A stretch of 22,243 nt of DNA from Microcaldota archaeon. GTDB taxonomy: Archaea > Micrarchaeota > Micrarchaeia > Anstonellales > Bilamarchaeaceae. The notes below the pieces were generated by a model. It saw only the letters and a list, made by a program, of their open reading frames with translations, made no database searches and was not told the DNA's origin. Location of the stretch: assembly GCA_023247345.1 (NCBI GenBank), contig JAHFGR010000004.1, positions 1 to 22,243 on the forward strand. The letters are read 5' to 3'. Position 1 is the first letter of the stretch. Every line of letters begins with the position of its first letter. Shown in pieces: positions 14,216 through 21,492 of this stretch. The position numbers were made by a program, and so were the translations under genes.

Positions 14216-14726
14216 ATTGCATACGACAAGGCTGAAAGCCCAGGTAATTACTATTGATTTCGTAATTTTATCTTTAATAATAATGATAATGCTCTTCGCT
14301 TTCATACATACTTGGAATTTTTTAGGTTTAAGATGGAATAATATAAGCGATTACAACAATCAATATGTAATAGCACTATTTGCAACAGATTCGTTAGTTA
14401 CGAGCGCAGGTAATCCGCCAAGCTGGGAAAATCTTGCCATAGTAAACGGAAATACGAGTTTTGGACTGGTTAATGAGAGAAATATAATAAACATACAAAA
14501 ACTAAACAGACTCGCGAATATTTCGATACAAAATTACTCTTTATTCAAGCAGCGCTTGGGCCTGACAAATTATGAGGTATTCATCAATGTTACTGATCTT
14601 AACAGAACAATCTCTTATTATAGAATAGGCAATCCTGCTCCACAGCTTAATCAGACAGTATCGTTTGAGCGCTTTGTTTTTTTTAATGGATCAATTTCTA
14701 TATTAAAACTCGAGGTATGGAAATGA
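14187..14726 (+). CDS. pilin-like membrane-anchored protein
   Basis: The product, up to 179 residues, has RLKAQVITIDFVILSLIIM, a degenerate prepilin-like junction (A-Q) before a hydrophobic helix, then an extracellular domain with several N-x-S/T sequons. The ATG at 14187 overlaps the upstream gene by 29 bp. Later in-frame TTG codons (14202, 14217) would shorten the leader to a more usual size, so the start is uncertain. It has no Glu at position 5 as in strict class III signals (ITID instead of STEF) and may be a minor pseudopilin or simply a type II membrane protein. It ends in an ATGA overlap with the next gene, consistent with coupling. Confidence 0.75.
   Translation: MLVELLRLTKLHTTRLKAQVITIDFVILSLIIMIMLFAFIHTWNFLGLRWNNISDYNNQYVIALFATDSLVTSAGNPPSWENLAIVNGNTSFGLVNERNIINIQKLNRLANISIQNYSLFKQRLGLTNYEVFINVTDLNRTISYYRIGNPAPQLNQTVSFERFVFFNGSISILKLEVWK
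14712..14716 (+). promoter_or_regulatory. ribosome-binding site that decides the start at 14723
   Basis: GAGGT directly abuts an in-frame ATG at 14717 but lies at a normal 6-nt spacing from the ATG at 14723, which favours the latter. Confidence 0.5.
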
Positions 14727-15154
14727 AAAAGATAGGTGCAGGAACATTAGAATCGCAGAAGAGAGGTTTCTTGCTTACCATAGATGGAATTTTAGCGCTT
14801 GGAATTTTACTAATAGTTCTACTACTAATTTCAAACCAGATATTCCAGCCAGAATTACCAAGAGGAGTTTATCTAAAGCAAATTTCTTTGGATGTTTTAA
14901 AAGTTCTAAGTTATAATGGAAGAATTAATTCTGCGCTTAATGGAAATACAAGTGCAGTAAGAGAAATTTTAGAAGTACTTCCAAGTAATGTTTGCATGCA
15001 GCTTAACTTAGAAGACAGCATCAATGCAAGCACAATAACTATTGCAAAACCCGGGTGCGCAGGCTTTGGCAACCAGCTACAAACAACTTATAGAACAGTA
15101 GTAGTTGGAAGCAACAGATATGTTGCAAGATTGGAAAGTTGGTTTAGTAACTAA
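14723..15154 (+). CDS. pilin-like membrane-anchored protein
   Basis: I place the start at the ATG at 14723, giving 143 residues: it forms an ATGA overlap with the preceding stop and lies 6 nt after GAGGT (14712-14716). The alternative ATG at 14717 abuts that ribosome-binding site. The protein has a basic leader, KRGFLLTIDGILALGILLIVL, one hydrophobic helix, and an extracellular domain with two Cys (CMQLNL and GCAGFG). The TIDG-x-LA motif resembles the preceding gene and recurs in archaeal pilus clusters. It is probably a minor pilin or pseudopilin; no further function can be assigned. Its stop overlaps the first unit of heptanucleotide array B. Confidence 0.75.
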   Translation: MKKIGAGTLESQKRGFLLTIDGILALGILLIVLLLISNQIFQPELPRGVYLKQISLDVLKVLSYNGRINSALNGNTSAVREILEVLPSNVCMQLNLEDSINASTITIAKPGCAGFGNQLQTTYRTVVVGSNRYVARLESWFSN

Positions 15155-15229
15155 GCATGAGGCAGGTAGCGAGAGGCTTTAGGGAAGAGAGTATAAGCAG
15201 TAGGCAAGAAGCATGATGGTGTAAGAATG
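15153..15229 (+). repeat. degenerate heptanucleotide array B (11 units)
   Basis: The whole gap between two pilin-like genes divides exactly into seven-base units: AAGCATG, AGGCAGG, TAGCGAG, AGGCTTT, AGGGAAG, AGAGTAT, AAGCAGT, AGGCAAG, AAGCATG, ATGGTGT and AAGAATG. The last contains the start codon of the next gene. Most share the form N-N-G-C-N-N-N. Confidence 0.8.
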
Positions 15230-16087
15230 AAACAAAAAATACAAACTACGAACAAAGGATTCGTATCTACAATAATTGCAATTAGCCTTGCGATAATTTT
15301 AATCGCTCTTTGGCTAGCACTACGCCAGTCAGCTATAAATTTTGAAAGAAATGTGACTGAAGTGCAACCAATAAGCTTTGCTGGTTATTATTTTGATGGC
15401 ATATTCGAAGAAGTGCGCGGAATAATCGGACCTGCGGCACTTTCGATTGAAGAGGATAACGCGACATTTAGAGTTTTAATTTCAGACACGATGCCAAAAG
15501 CAAATTTCAGCAATACGCTAGCTATATATAAAAATTATCTTGAAACGAATTTTTCATCTAGAATACATGCTAATGTTTCGTTGAATACTTCTAATATTAC
15601 AGATGGCACATACGAACTAATGGTAGATCGCTTTCAGTATAGCTTTAATTATACAAACTCTAGCAGCAACTCAATCATCTTTAGTGCGATAAGCGGTAGC
15701 GCAGGAATTACAAACTACGATGTTAATATTTCGATATCAAAAACAAGACTATCTCGCACAGCTTTTGTAAATAATCCGGCCGGAGATATTAATGTAACGC
15801 TCACTTATACTGACAGTAGCGGCACGGTTACTGAAACAAGAACATTAATGTCGAACACCTTGGCAACTTCAAGCATAACATACACTGATAATTCCACGGT
15901 TGGCATAAATGTCGGCAGTGTTGCGAGCCCGGGCCAATTGCAGATAACGGATAATAGCGCATCGCCTGCATTTACATTTGTAGCAAGTTTCACTCTAAAC
16001 AATGCAACAAGACTCTTCCCATATTACAATTCGCTGCTAAATTATACGCAAGGAAATGTTGCGCGCGTTGGTTTTGTGCAGAGATAG
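15227..16087 (+). CDS. pilin-like surface protein
   Basis: The 286-residue protein has a short basic N-terminus, then NKGFVSTIIAISLAIILIA, a prepilin-like Gly-Phe junction and hydrophobic helix. An extracellular beta-rich domain of about 250 residues follows, with many N-x-S/T sequons and no cysteines. It is the last of the five pilin-like genes before the secretion ATPase and is probably a minor pilin or adhesin. Its ATG is the end of heptanucleotide array B. A GGTG at 15218-15221 gives a modest ribosome-binding site at 5 nt. No named family is recognised. Confidence 0.75.
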   Translation: MKQKIQTTNKGFVSTIIAISLAIILIALWLALRQSAINFERNVTEVQPISFAGYYFDGIFEEVRGIIGPAALSIEEDNATFRVLISDTMPKANFSNTLAIYKNYLETNFSSRIHANVSLNTSNITDGTYELMVDRFQYSFNYTNSSSNSIIFSAISGSAGITNYDVNISISKTRLSRTAFVNNPAGDINVTLTYTDSSGTVTETRTLMSNTLATSSITYTDNSTVGINVGSVASPGQLQITDNSASPAFTFVASFTLNNATRLFPYYNSLLNYTQGNVARVGFVQR

Positions 16088-16097
16088 ATATTTATTA

Positions 16098-16174
16098 TTG
16101 CTGTAAGCTATAAGCTTTAGGATAGAGGCTAGTGACCTAAGGCTTACGGCTTAAAGCTTATTGCCTATGGCAGT
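16098..16174 (+). repeat. degenerate heptanucleotide array C (11 units)
   Basis: It reads in exact seven-base steps: TTGCTGT, AAGCTAT, AAGCTTT, AGGATAG, AGGCTAG, TGACCTA, AGGCTTA, CGGCTTA, AAGCTTA, TTGCCTA and TGGCAGT. It fills nearly the whole gap before the pilus ATPase gene and runs through its possible start codons. Confidence 0.8.
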
Positions 16175-17912
16175 GATGATTATGATCAGAACAAAAATAG
16201 ACGACATGCTTAAGCTGCTAAAAGACAAACAAAGGCTTACAGTAGATGATGTTGCACGCGAACTCAAATTAGAAGTAAAGTCAGTTGAAAAAATTGCACA
16301 AATATTGGATAAAGTAGGAATTTTAAGATTGGTATATCCTATAAATGTCGTTGCAAAGGCTTGGCTCGAGCTAAAGGAGTTTAAAAAAGATGAAAACATT
16401 GTCCAACCACTTGGCCAATTAGTTGACGAGTACAATATTTCTGGTCTTAGAGGTCATGCTACTGGAAATGTAAAGATTATTTCTTCTGAAATTGAAAAAC
16501 GACCGATGTATTTCATAACCATGCCACAAGTGTCAATTGCAACAAGGGCTTATTTTGATGGAGTAAAGGACGAGATAGCGAAACTAACACCCCTCGAGCA
16601 AACGGAGATAGTAAAGGAGGATATAAAAAAGGGTTTTGATATTCGTCACAAGGTTATTGCGTCTGTAATAGATAGGGATCTGAGACCTGAAAAAAGAAAT
16701 CTTGATTCATTGTGCGGTATTCTCTTACGCGAAATGTATGGCCTTGGTGAAATAGAAGTTTTAATAGCAGACGATTTGCTTGAAGAGATTATAATAAATT
16801 CTTCTCACCAGCCGGTTGCAGTATATCATAGAAAACATGGTTGGTTAAAAACAAATATCCTGCCCAAGAGCGAGGAAGAAGTAGAGAATTATGCATCCCA
16901 GATAGCGCGCAAGATAGGAAAACAAATAAGCCTTTTAAACCCGATACTGGATGCGCATCTGGTTAGCGGGGACAGAGTAAACTCGACATTATTTCCAATA
17001 TCCACTACTGGCAATACAATAACGCTTCGTTTATTTGCGCGCAATCCTTGGACAATAGTAAGCTTTCTTGATAAAACTAACAAGGTACTTTCGCTCGAAA
17101 TGGCTGCACTGCTTTGGCAGGCGATTCACTATGAAATGAATATATTGATTAGTGGTGGAACTGCTTCTGGCAAGACGAGCGCGCTTAACGCAGTAGTATC
17201 GCTTATTCCACCTTACCAACGTGTTATAAGCATCGAAGATACGCGCGAACTTAGCCTGCCAAGCTATCAATGGAATTGGGTGCCACTTGTTACAAGAGCG
17301 CCGAATCCAGAAGGTTTGGGCGAAGTGAACATGCTCGATCTGGTTGTCAATTCATTGCGTATGAGGCCTGATCGCATTATTATGGGGGAAATCAGACGAA
17401 AGCGCGAGGCAGAAGTGCTTTTCGAAGCAATGCATACTGGCCATAGCGTATATGCTACAATGCATGCGGATACTGGCACACAAACAATAAAGCGATTAAC
17501 CGAACCGCCAATAGAAATACCTGCAAGCGAAGTAGAAGATGTCCATTTGATAATGGTTCAATACCGGGACAGAAGAAAAAACTTAAGAAGAACTCTGGAA
17601 ATTAGCGAGGTTGCAGTTGGACCTTCTGGACCTGAAGTTAACCATATTTATAATTGGCGCGCAAGAACAGACCAATTTCAGCTCGTACGCGCACCGCGCC
17701 GTTATGTAGAACAGATGAACTTGCATACTGGCATGACAGAAAAGGAAGTTGCAGAGGACCAGGAAGAAAAAAAATCAGTGCTAAGTTGGATGCTCGAACA
17801 AAAACTTAACCAGATTGAAGATGTTGGCGCGATAATGAAAATTTATTATGGGGATAAGGATACTTTGCTTAAGGCTGTTGAGAAGAAATTGTCGCCAACG
17901 AAGATTATATAA
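16167..17912 (+). CDS. type II/IV secretion-family ATPase of the pilus (TadA/ArlI-like)
   Basis: The protein is about 580 residues. N-terminal helices and a winged-helix-like segment (LTVDDVARELKLE) precede a GspE/TadA core. The core has Walker A GGTASGKTS (about 330-338), an Asp box IEDTRELSLP, Walker B RIIMGEIR, and a His box MHTGHSVYATMHAD. This hexameric cytoplasmic ATPase drives extension of archaeal pili or the archaellum by acting on the TadC-like membrane platform. The start is uncertain: ATG codons at 16167, 16176 and 16182 (and TTG 16161) are all in frame, and the first lie inside heptanucleotide array C. The GTGAT at 16173-16177 would best serve 16182. It follows five pilin-like genes and precedes both platform proteins, so the pilus assignment is strong. 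Archaellum is less likely, since no archaellum-specific accessory genes are present. Confidence 0.94.
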   Translation: MAVMIMIRTKIDDMLKLLKDKQRLTVDDVARELKLEVKSVEKIAQILDKVGILRLVYPINVVAKAWLELKEFKKDENIVQPLGQLVDEYNISGLRGHATGNVKIISSEIEKRPMYFITMPQVSIATRAYFDGVKDEIAKLTPLEQTEIVKEDIKKGFDIRHKVIASVIDRDLRPEKRNLDSLCGILLREMYGLGEIEVLIADDLLEEIIINSSHQPVAVYHRKHGWLKTNILPKSEEEVENYASQIARKIGKQISLLNPILDAHLVSGDRVNSTLFPISTTGNTITLRLFARNPWTIVSFLDKTNKVLSLEMAALLWQAIHYEMNILISGGTASGKTSALNAVVSLIPPYQRVISIEDTRELSLPSYQWNWVPLVTRAPNPEGLGEVNMLDLVVNSLRMRPDRIIMGEIRRKREAEVLFEAMHTGHSVYATMHADTGTQTIKRLTEPPIEIPASEVEDVHLIMVQYRDRRKNLRRTLEISEVAVGPSGPEVNHIYNWRARTDQFQLVRAPRRYVEQMNLHTGMTEKEVAEDQEEKKSVLSWMLEQKLNQIEDVGAIMKIYYGDKDTLLKAVEKKLSPTKII

Positions 17913-17913
17913 G
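17904..17913 (+). promoter_or_regulatory. TATA box overlapping the ATPase stop codon
   Basis: ATTATATAAG is centred about 28 nt before the ATG at 17937 and includes the last codons and stop of the ATPase gene. The next gene thus appears to have its own promoter and a leaderless mRNA. Confidence 0.5.
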
Positions 17914-17936
17914 AATTTCGCTCTATATCTTTAGAT

Positions 17937-18539
17937 ATGGTAGCTGGAGGATTAATACCTGGTTTTAGTTGTACAGGAGGTTACGATACTGATCGTTTCG
18001 GATCAATTGAAAGAGAACCACCTTTTCGGTCGTATCAAAAAAAATTATTTCAAGCAAAACTAACTAGCTTTGGCGATCGTGTTTATGCTGGGGTATCAAA
18101 ACACTGGACTGGTCCAAAGAAACTAGGCCCAATTGATAGATTAAAAGAACGCGTACCTCACTGGCGCGATACTGACAAAAGAATTCAAATATACTTTTCT
18201 GTAACAATAAGAACTAAGGATTTGAAATGTGGCGCTCGCGAATTTTTAGAAGAAGCGAAAAGTCAGGGTTTTAGATTTGAAAGCCACATTTGGATTATTG
18301 GAGAATGCGTAAGAAATAATAATTATAGAGTCGAACTAAGCGAATTTTTACCGGCAAGTAAAAGAGATTTAGAGCAAAAATTAGCTGATTTTGTAAGAAG
18401 ATTTAACACATTTGTTGCTAAGGTTTACGAGGCAAAAGAAGCAGGCCAGTTCGAAGGATCTGAGCATGGCAAACCTCCGCAAATCGAATTAGTTCCAGCT
18501 ATAGAAAATGCACCTTTGGTTGAAGCTGCAGCACGCTAG
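17937..18539 (+). CDS. hypothetical protein, 200 residues
   Basis: A soluble protein with no signal peptide or membrane segment. An N-terminal Gly/Pro/aromatic-rich part (about 1-75) is followed by a compact alpha/beta region (about 80-165: IQIYFSVTIRTKDL, FRFESHIWIIGECV, and a helix with KLADFVRRFNTFVAKVYEAK). An Ala/Pro/Glu tail ends the protein. I recognise no family. It sits between the pilus ATPase and a minus-strand lipoprotein, with its own TATA box at 17904-17913, so membership in the pilus machine is only suggested by position. The ATG is supported by the TATA spacing; the alpha/beta part could bind a partner or nucleotide, but no motif shows it. Confidence 0.65.
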   Translation: MVAGGLIPGFSCTGGYDTDRFGSIEREPPFRSYQKKLFQAKLTSFGDRVYAGVSKHWTGPKKLGPIDRLKERVPHWRDTDKRIQIYFSVTIRTKDLKCGAREFLEEAKSQGFRFESHIWIIGECVRNNNYRVELSEFLPASKRDLEQKLADFVRRFNTFVAKVYEAKEAGQFEGSEHGKPPQIELVPAIENAPLVEAAAR

Positions 18540-18544
18540 TCAAA

Positions 18545-19279
18545 TTATCCTGGTAACGGGGGAGAATCATCACTTGAGGTATCTGAACCGCTAGAGCCAG
18601 AAGTTCCGGAACTATCACTATTTGCATTAGCAGATCCGCTTCCGTATCCATTACCATACTCGTATCCAGAAGTATCATATCCTTTTGTAAGATCTGAGAA
18701 ATCGCAAACTTTGCCGTTTGGAACGAAGATGGAATCGCTAAATGTGCCGGTAACACAATTGAAATTTGTTTGCGGAACTTTTTCTAAATCTGAACTAGAC
18801 ATCGCATTTGTTGTAGTGGTGGGTTCAGAAGTATTCTCAGTTACGCCCTTGGTACTGAATTTTAACCACGTACATTGGGGAGTGATTTCTTGAGAATCGC
18901 AACCTATGTAAAGAGCATCGCTATCCTTGAATATTGAAACTGCTTTTTTACATGTTGGACTATCTGTAGTATCAATTTCTGTTCTAAAGTTTTTTCCTTT
19001 CATGTATAATTTCATTGTTTCTTGTTTACCTTCGGCAGAAGCAATTTTCACAGTGCATTCTACTGGAACTCCTAATGCCACGAGCTGACCATAGTTTTTA
19101 TCTGTTAAGTCAAAACTGTTACCTGGATTTGGTTGAGGACTCCCTGAACTAGATGGAGAAGATCCCGGAGCTGACCCTGGTAATGGTGCTGGGGTTGCGC
19201 TAGGGGGCTGACCTTGTTGCTGGGTACATCCGAATACCAATAACATGACTACAAATAAACCAACAAAAACAAATTTCAT
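18545..19279 (-). CDS. lipoprotein with low-complexity linkers
   Basis: The 244-residue protein has an N-terminal hydrophobic segment ending in a lipobox, LLVFGC, with lipidated Cys 18. A Pro/Ser/Gly linker (about 20-54) is followed by a core domain (about 55-195). The core carries paired Cys (VECTVKI, PTCKK, IGCDS, PQCTW, NCVTG, VCDFS) and a KLYMKGKNFRTEID stretch that recalls LolA/LppX-like lipid-binding beta folds; that resemblance is tentative. A Ser/Gly/Asp/Asn tail ends it. It is expected on the outer face of the cytoplasmic membrane. It is transcribed against the pilus genes and shares an AT-rich promoter region with the first TadC-like gene, so it may be an unrelated insertion or a pilus accessory. 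No role can be assigned. Confidence 0.75.
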   Translation of the reverse strand: MKFVFVGLFVVMLLVFGCTQQQGQPPSATPAPLPGSAPGSSPSSSGSPQPNPGNSFDLTDKNYGQLVALGVPVECTVKIASAEGKQETMKLYMKGKNFRTEIDTTDSPTCKKAVSIFKDSDALYIGCDSQEITPQCTWLKFSTKGVTENTSEPTTTTNAMSSSDLEKVPQTNFNCVTGTFSDSIFVPNGKVCDFSDLTKGYDTSGYEYGNGYGSGSANANSDSSGTSGSSGSDTSSDDSPPLPG

Positions 19280-19307
19280 TTAAATCACATAAACCTTTAG
19301 AAAGAGA

Positions 19308-19317
19308 AATTTAAAAA
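19308..19317 (+). promoter_or_regulatory. TATA box of the first TadC-like gene, possibly bidirectional
   Basis: AATTTAAAAA is centred 26.5 nt before the ATG at 19339. This favours that codon over the TTG at 19333. The same AT-rich core lies about 33 nt from the divergent lipoprotein start at 19279 and may serve both. Confidence 0.5.
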
Positions 19318-19338
19318 GGTTGCTCAAGTATCTTGAAT

Positions 19339-20241
19339 ATGGTCAACGAAGAAATGACAAAAATACCTCTAAACTTGTTTTCATTCAATAGAATGTCTCA
19401 ATTCAAAAGATTTTCTTCGCTTGGAAACGCACTGCGCATTTTCAATAAAGGAATAGATAGTGACTTGCGAGCGCTAGGGACAAACCTGGATGGAAATTTA
19501 TATCTTGCAGCTTCTTTTTTTTCCGCGCTTTTTTATGGAGTAATATTCGGAATGATTATTTTTGTTTTAACTTTTCTAATTCCGAGCCAAAGGCCGTCTG
19601 CAATTAAGTTCGGCATTGGATTTGGATTTATTTTTTTCTCTACATTCTTTTTATTGCATGTTATACATCCGACAATACTAAAAAAGAAGATAGCTGGGCG
19701 TCAAAATAAAGACTTGTTATTCGGATTAAGAGAAATAGTGATGAGTGTTGAAAGCGGCGTACCTCTTTTTGATTCTTTGAAAAATGTTTCGCTTTCGAAC
19801 TATGGCCATGTGTCAAATGATTTTTCAAAGGTTGTTAGAAAGATAGAGAGTGGTGTATTCGAACGAGATGCACTGCAAGCATTGGCAATTGAAAGCGAAA
19901 ATGAATATTTACGCAGGGCAGCATGGCAAATTGTAAATGCACTCGAAACTGGCTCGAAGGTCAGCAATGCACTTTCTAATATAATCGATGTACTTGAAAA
20001 GCAAATCAACCGCGAGATCAAGGATTATTCTTCGAATCTTAACTTTATTATGTTAATATATATGCTAATCGCAGCAGCCATTCCTTCTCTTGGTGTTACA
20101 TTCATGATACTTTTATCAGCGTTTAGCGGCGCTGGCGTGACACAATCGACAATATTCATAGTGCTTGGGATATCGTTTTTTGTCCAGGTTATAGTACTCG
20201 GCTATGCGAATGCTACCAGGCCAGCGATATTCGGTGCGTAG
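19339..20241 (+). CDS. type II secretion F / TadC-like pilus platform membrane protein (first)
   Basis: The 300-residue protein has a GspF/TadC layout. Two hydrophobic segments (about 52-80 and 90-115) precede a cytoplasmic domain rich in helices (RQNKDLLFGLREIVMSVESG, later NALETGSKVSNALSNIIDVL), followed by two further segments near the C-terminus. These proteins form the membrane platform that the pilus ATPase rotates or pushes. The pilus machinery of many archaea uses two adjacent TadC-like proteins (comparable to TadB/TadC), and the next gene supplies the second. The ATG at 19339 is preferred over the TTG 6 nt earlier because of the TATA spacing, giving a leaderless mRNA. Family assignment is secure. 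Its partner gene starts 140 bp later. Confidence 0.9.
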   Translation: MVNEEMTKIPLNLFSFNRMSQFKRFSSLGNALRIFNKGIDSDLRALGTNLDGNLYLAASFFSALFYGVIFGMIIFVLTFLIPSQRPSAIKFGIGFGFIFFSTFFLLHVIHPTILKKKIAGRQNKDLLFGLREIVMSVESGVPLFDSLKNVSLSNYGHVSNDFSKVVRKIESGVFERDALQALAIESENEYLRRAAWQIVNALETGSKVSNALSNIIDVLEKQINREIKDYSSNLNFIMLIYMLIAAAIPSLGVTFMILLSAFSGAGVTQSTIFIVLGISFFVQVIVLGYANATRPAIFGA

Positions 20242-20279
20242 AATGCCGAATCGGGGTACCAAAGGCGGGGTCCCGATTC
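20229..20279 (+). repeat. two overlapping, competing inverted repeats at the end of the first TadC-like gene
   Basis: ATTCGG (20229-20234) pairs with CCGAAT (20246-20251). GAATCGGG (20248-20255) pairs perfectly with CCCGATTC (20272-20279). They share bases 20248-20251 and so cannot both form, as in attenuator-like structures. The stop codon lies inside the first. Confidence 0.5.
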
Positions 20280-20288
20280 TAATATAAG
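20279..20288 (+). promoter_or_regulatory. possible internal TATA box before the second TadC-like gene
   Basis: CTAATATAAG would place initiation near 20310, right at the left arm of the next hairpin, leaving a leader of about 72 nt made of two hairpins and the ribosome-binding site. Co-transcription from upstream is the alternative. Confidence 0.3.
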
Positions 20289-20308
20289 AATGACAAAAGT
20301 GCATGATC

Positions 20309-20361
20309 ATTGACAACATGGCAAAAAAATGTTGTCAATATTTGTCAGCATAGCTGACAAA
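20309..20361 (+). repeat. two perfect hairpins in the leader of the second TadC-like gene
   Basis: ATTGACAACAT (20309-20319) with ATGTTGTCAAT (20329-20339) forms an 11-bp stem with a 9-nt A-rich loop. TTTGTCAGC (20341-20349) with GCTGACAAA (20353-20361) forms a 9-bp stem with a 3-nt loop. TGACAA or its complement occurs five times between 20291 and 20361, so alternative pairings are possible. The second hairpin ends 5 nt before the ribosome-binding site. Confidence 0.6.
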
Positions 20362-20366
20362 GCATA

Positions 20367-20373
20367 AGGTGAT
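20367..20373 (+). promoter_or_regulatory. ribosome-binding site of the second TadC-like gene
   Basis: AAGGTGA, continuing into AT, is a near-perfect archaeal Shine-Dalgarno motif 8 nt before the ATG at 20382. An ATG directly after it (20374) is out of frame. Confidence 0.6.
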
Positions 20374-20381
20374 ATGAGTCG

Positions 20382-21365
20382 ATGGATTTTTCAAAAATTT
20401 ATAACAGTATTGGGGATAAATTTCCAACTGGAATACACAAGTACTTAGAAACAAAGCTAAGATACGCTGGGGTAGAAGCAAATACACTTATATGGATTGG
20501 AGAGCGTGCTCTGCTGATAATATTATTCAGTATTGCCGGCTTTATGGGTTATTTGGATCTTGATAAGAATTACGTAAACGCTCTCGCTATATTTATCTTA
20601 CTTTTGGTATTGTTTTCTGTTTTGATCTACATAAATCTGTTTTTCATGGTTGTTGGAAGAACAAACAAGGTCGAAAAATCATTGCCTGATTTTCTTATGC
20701 TTATCGTATCAAATTTACATGCCGGAATGACGCCATTCGCAGCATTTGTGCAGGCAGCAAGGCCAGAATTCGGTCCATTGTATTATGAAGTAAAGGAAGC
20801 TGCGGCGCGCGTTGGCGGTAAGCGCAGTCTTGATGCTGCTCTAATGACGTTGAGCAACAGGTTTGACTCAGAGGTATTTAGAAAAACAGTAAATTTGTTC
20901 TTAAAGGGGATTAAAGCAGGTGGACAATTAGGAAAACTGTTAGCAGCAAATGCCGAGGAGATAAGAAAAATTCAGGATTTAAGGGCAGAGCTCATAAGCA
21001 CTACGCAAACATACACAGTATTTCTCGCTTTTATTGTTGTTATTGTTATGCCGTTTTTATTAGGTGTAAGCGCTAATTTCTTAAGCACATTCATCAGCAT
21101 AAAATCGCAAGTTGGCGTTCCGCAAGACGGTGCTAAGGCGATATCGATATTTTCAGGAAATATTGGGGTAACGCCGCAGCAAATGCAAATAATAGCAATA
21201 ACAGCATTGAGTATAACTTGCTTGATAGCTTCAATGTTCATGGGCGTTGTAAGGAACGGTAAACCATTATACGGATTGAAATACTATCCTTTCTTGATTG
21301 CTGCAGCACTTATATTTTTCTTTATTACCCAGGCTATAATCGGGAACGTAATAACATTACAGTAA
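20382..21365 (+). CDS. type II secretion F / TadC-like pilus platform membrane protein (second)
   Basis: The 327-residue protein has the same family layout as its neighbour. Hydrophobic segments lie at about 40-55 and 65-90. A cytoplasmic helical domain follows, with LPDFLMLIVSNLHAGMTPFA and FLKGIKAGGQLGKLLAANAE. Further segments lie in the C-terminal half (TYTVFLAFIVVIVMPFLLGV and the last 40 residues). It is less similar to the first protein than a recent duplicate would be. Together they are expected to form the inner-membrane platform for pilus assembly. The ATG at 20382 is fixed by a strong Shine-Dalgarno sequence. The leader contains two perfect hairpins, so translation or transcript stability may be regulated. 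Confidence 0.9.
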   Translation: MDFSKIYNSIGDKFPTGIHKYLETKLRYAGVEANTLIWIGERALLIILFSIAGFMGYLDLDKNYVNALAIFILLLVLFSVLIYINLFFMVVGRTNKVEKSLPDFLMLIVSNLHAGMTPFAAFVQAARPEFGPLYYEVKEAAARVGGKRSLDAALMTLSNRFDSEVFRKTVNLFLKGIKAGGQLGKLLAANAEEIRKIQDLRAELISTTQTYTVFLAFIVVIVMPFLLGVSANFLSTFISIKSQVGVPQDGAKAISIFSGNIGVTPQQMQIIAITALSITCLIASMFMGVVRNGKPLYGLKYYPFLIAAALIFFFITQAIIGNVITLQ

Positions 21366-21382
21366 AAGTCTGACGGTATAAT

Positions 21383-21404
21383 GAGCCGAATTTTAATTTG
21401 GCTC
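21383..21404 (+). terminator. stem-loop between the second TadC-like gene and the pilin
   Basis: GAGCCGAATT (21383-21392) pairs with AATTTGGCTC (21395-21404) through one G-T wobble, around a very short loop. It lies between the TadC stop at 21365 and the pilin TATA box, a fitting place for transcript ends. No T-tract follows directly. Confidence 0.45.
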
Positions 21405-21416
21405 TGGATAGTAAAG

Positions 21417-21426
21417 TTTATAAATA
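21417..21426 (+). promoter_or_regulatory. strong TATA box of the pilin gene
   Basis: TTTATAAATA predicts initiation near 21447 and a leader of about 46 nt carrying a Shine-Dalgarno sequence. This differs from the leaderless genes and fits an abundant product. Confidence 0.6.
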
Positions 21427-21459
21427 TAAATAACATACCTATTTCAAGGATAGATTAAA

Positions 21460-21486
21460 AAATCCATTGAAGGATTTCAAGGTGAT
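21460..21486 (+). promoter_or_regulatory. pilin leader: hairpin plus ribosome-binding site
   Basis: AAATCC (21460-21465) pairs with GGATTT (21472-21477). TTGAA (21467-21471) could instead pair with TTCAA (21476-21480). The Shine-Dalgarno AAGGTGAT follows at 21479-21486, 6 nt before the ATG at 21493. TTTCAAGG is repeated at 21442 and 21475. Confidence 0.5.
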
Positions 21487-21492
21487 ATGTAT

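Noticed and set aside
19333..19338. TTG start for the first TadC-like protein
   Set aside because: The ATG at 19339 fits the TATA spacing seen at other leaderless genes (26.5 nt); the TTG would be only about 20 nt away.
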